A stretch of DNA of 64,000 nt from Trissonchulus latispiculum. Taxonomy: Eukaryota; Nematoda; Enoplea; Enoplida; Ironidae. The stretch is from contig JASAND010005316.1 in the NCBI GenBank assembly GCA_030248195.1, positions 1-64,000 on the forward strand. Direction: 5' to 3'. The position numbers and the translations under genes are program-made. The notes beneath the pieces were generated by a model. It ran no database searches. It had not been told where the DNA came from and worked only from the letters and a program-made list of their open reading frames with translations. Each line of letters opens with the position of its first letter. Position 1 is the stretch's first letter. Below, in pieces: positions 61,887 through 64,000 of the stretch.

Positions 61887-62255
61887 TGGAGTTGTAGTCC
61901 GCCCCCAGTAGAAAGTTTTCAAAAATATCACGTTTGAAACACAATTTTTCCAGCAATCTTTGCACAATGTTCTTTTGGCTCAAGCTTAAATTAAACTGTG
62001 TCAGACTTGCTTCAATTGCAATTGCTTGCAATTGCGTCACACGAAAAAATTGCTTATTGACGCAGCCCCTAATGCAGAAATATGATCGAGAACCACAGCT
62101 AAAAGCTAAAGCTTTTTGGAATATGAAAGGTTTGTAACCTATTTTTTCAGACGACTTTAACTAAAATTTCCCCATTTTTTTCTATGTATTTGTTGTGTAA
62201 ATTTGTTCTTCACTGTGCAGTCTGATTTTCTGTGAAAATAATCAATATTTGGCAC
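61887..62255. other. No gene seen
   Basis: A short run of CAATTGCAATTGCTTGCAATTG lies near 62012. The rest is unremarkable. Confidence 0.5.
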
Positions 62256-62258
62256 AAA

Positions 62259-62700
62259 AATTCGGTGCGTCGGTAAGCCAAATTCGGCGCGTGAGTAGGC
62301 CAAATCAGGAGCGTCAGTAGGCTGAAACCGGTGCGTCAGTCGGGCAAATCCGGTGAGCAGTTTGACCAGAAACAGAGAGTGTAGATATTCAAAGGAAATT
62401 CAGTGCGTCGGTGGGTCAAATCGTGTGCGTAGACGGAATAAACTCGATGCGTCAATGACCACATCTGGTGCGTAGTTAGATCAAATCAGATCCGTACTTG
62501 CGTGCTAACAAATTTGGTGTGTAGACAAGTCAAATATGTGTGGAGCTGAAGAATCTAATGTGTAGAATCAGATGCGTAAATAAGTCAAATTTGGCTCCGT
62601 ATTCAAGTCTTCATAAAATCATGTAGGTATCATTTTGGTGCGTAAGTTGTTCGAAAAAATCACATAGGTATCATTTCGGTGCGTATGTGGGACCTGGGGT
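62259..62700 (+). repeat. Degenerate GGTGCGTNRGT minisatellite, ~25-bp period
   Basis: About 15 variants of AAATTCGGTGCGTCGGTAAGCC in tandem, decaying to the right. It is followed by a poly-C stretch. Confidence 0.85.
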
Positions 62701-63042
62701 GGCCACCCCCCGTCCACCCCCCCCCCCCCATTGCCCAGACGTGGATACAGTGATTATGCAATACTACACTGTTATTCAATAATAATGGTTAACAGTGTTA
62801 TGCAATATGCAATAATGATAATAATAGAAATAATAATAGTCAATGGTGTTAATATGCAATTGTTAGTGGTCTTTGCATTCCTGGTGATTCCATTGGGATA
62901 CAAACCATTCCGGCACATTCCATTGTTTCACCATAGAATTTCCAATCCATTCGATGAATACGACGGCCCGGTTGTCGCATCCCAAGGGTCCAAGGGCCAC
63001 CGTTGCGTCCGGTCTCGCTGCTTGTACCGTAGGGAAGGTGTC
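62701..63042. other. 3' flank of CARD gene
   Basis: A second minus-strand frame (62849-63088) stays open across the CARD gene stop and is not obviously random (LGHLPYGTSSETGRNGG), so an alternative ending is possible. AT-rich sequence with ATA/AAT runs lies at 62810-62845. Confidence 0.35.
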
Positions 63043-63523
63043 CTAGCTTTCTCTTAGCAAATATTTGCTCTTTGTGTAAATCTTCCACGTGACTCCTTTC
63101 TCCTTCGTTCCTCCTTCGAATAGTTTGGCTAGGTTGTACTGCTTCGATTGGACCAAGGCCTCGTGAAGCACTATATCTTTACTCCGCTTTAGTCGCAGTA
63201 GGAGATCAAACACTCCATCGTATCTTGTTTCGGAGTTGATGATATCTCGATAATCCGGGGTTATGCGCCGATGTTCAACCATGTAGTCTGCCACTGGAGC
63301 GGGATCCATTTCATCACAAAGAATAACCAAATTGTCTATGATTTTCTCCACAGATGGTGAACCTGAAACATTTCAGCATCAAATAATGCTAGAAGATAAA
63401 ATGATTAAAATATATAATAGCTAGAATATATTAGTTAAAATGTAATGATTAAAAATACAACGGATAAAAACACAACTTTTAAAATGTTAGAATTAAAATC
63501 TTACCGGTTTCAACGGAATTCAT
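63043..63523 (-). CDS. Two-exon CARD (death-fold) protein
   Basis: Exon 1 (63505-63523) codes MNSVET plus the first base of a Gly codon and ends at the donor CCG|GTAAGA. Exon 2 (63362-63043) follows the acceptor ATGTTTCAG and completes Gly, then SPSVEKIIDNLV. The body is a CARD: DEMDPAPVADYMVEHRRIT, then a stretch ending TRYDGVFDLLLRLKRS, then EALVQSKQYNLAKLF, matching the six-helix pattern with the VADY-x-VEH and LL-L segments typical of caspase-recruitment domains. A basic tail (KEKGVTWKIYTKSKYLL) ends the protein at about 113 residues. The phases agree and no break is seen. CARDs assemble apoptosis or innate immune complexes in the cytoplasm. It is a CARD-only protein unless further exons follow. 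Confidence 0.75.
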
Positions 63524-64000
63524 TGTTGTTGATGATTCTGTAATGATTCAAGAAAGTCAATAAAAGTTTATAATCCTGCTAAACTCACAATACATGTCTA
63601 AACTTTGCAGCATTCTTGTGGTAGGTTTCATAAAATACCTTGCATACATATACCTCAATCTTGTTACCCTTGATACCCTTGATACCCTTGTTCGCAGGCA
63701 GCTAGGGAGAGAAAAAGTAGACAGGTTTGGCTCCTCAGTATGTTGAAGATATGACAACAGTAGGTAGGAAGAAAATAGCTAATATTACTAATTAACCGAA
63801 CTACGTACATAATTAAAATTTATGTAAACCTGTTTACTGTCATCTGAAGTACGTAACTAACAATCTTGTTTATTACATGTTTATTATTACATAAGTGTTT
63901 ATTACATGTCTTCCCTCCTTCCTTCCTTTTCAAGGTTAGTGCAAAGGTCCAGATGACAAGAAGAGGAATTTTGAAAATTTTGGTAGGAATAAGAAAATGG
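63524..64000. other. 5' flank of the CARD gene
   Basis: No clear exon or TATA box. GATACCCTTGATACCCTTG near 63670-63690 is a short tandem duplication. Confidence 0.4.

Noticed and set aside
62849..63088. Separate gene overlapping the end of the CARD gene
   Set aside because: No splice site or start that makes it independent; kept only as a possible alternative ending.

Overview
This window is animal nuclear DNA, almost certainly from an invertebrate. It is AT-rich and has no operons. Split genes carry consensus GT-AG junctions. Most of it is transposable elements nested in one another: Ty3/gypsy LTR remnants, a LINE, a decayed Polinton/Maverick, TTAA-, hAT-, Harbinger- and Mutator-like elements, many long foldback elements, and very long microsatellites. 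I cannot name the species.

Layout: 0-13.3 kb holds the wreck of two oppositely oriented Ty3/gypsy elements, one with a recognisable 492-bp LTR and primer-binding site, plus a third LTR. 13.4-33.1 kb is mostly one host-gene intron. Exons on the minus strand at 32927-33083 and 17085-17315 encode the end of one von Willebrand A domain and the start of the next, and their splice phases match. The intron of about 15.6 kb between them is filled with foldback elements, MITEs, hairpin arrays and a TTAA element inserted in another copy of itself. 33.1-36 kb is repeats and microsatellites. 36.2-47.5 kb is a giant inverted repeat. One arm was hit by a 4.35-kb LINE (12-bp target duplication) and by a small MITE; the loop holds zinc-finger mini-exons and a Polinton DNA-polymerase fragment.

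About 49-60.8 kb is a decayed Polinton/Maverick. On the minus strand, in transcription order, are a membrane protein, a small acidic ORF, a packaging ATPase, an uncharacterised ORF, a chromodomain integrase, two tandem homologous structural-type proteins, a small pX/pVI-like ORF, an adenain-like cysteine protease, a small intact secreted Cys-rich ORF, and protein-primed DNA polymerase B. Divergently on the plus strand, at the ATPase-side end, are a TATA-binding-protein-like gene with a single visible frame break and a 140-codon open frame. This TBP-like gene is the most unusual thing in the window: it suggests the element carried its own promoter-recognition factor.

61-64 kb contains a MITE with ACTTGCA arrays, a degenerate minisatellite, and a small intact two-exon gene for a CARD (death-fold) protein on the minus strand. 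The likely functional host genes in view are the vWA-domain gene and the CARD gene; nearly everything else is mobile DNA in various stages of decay.
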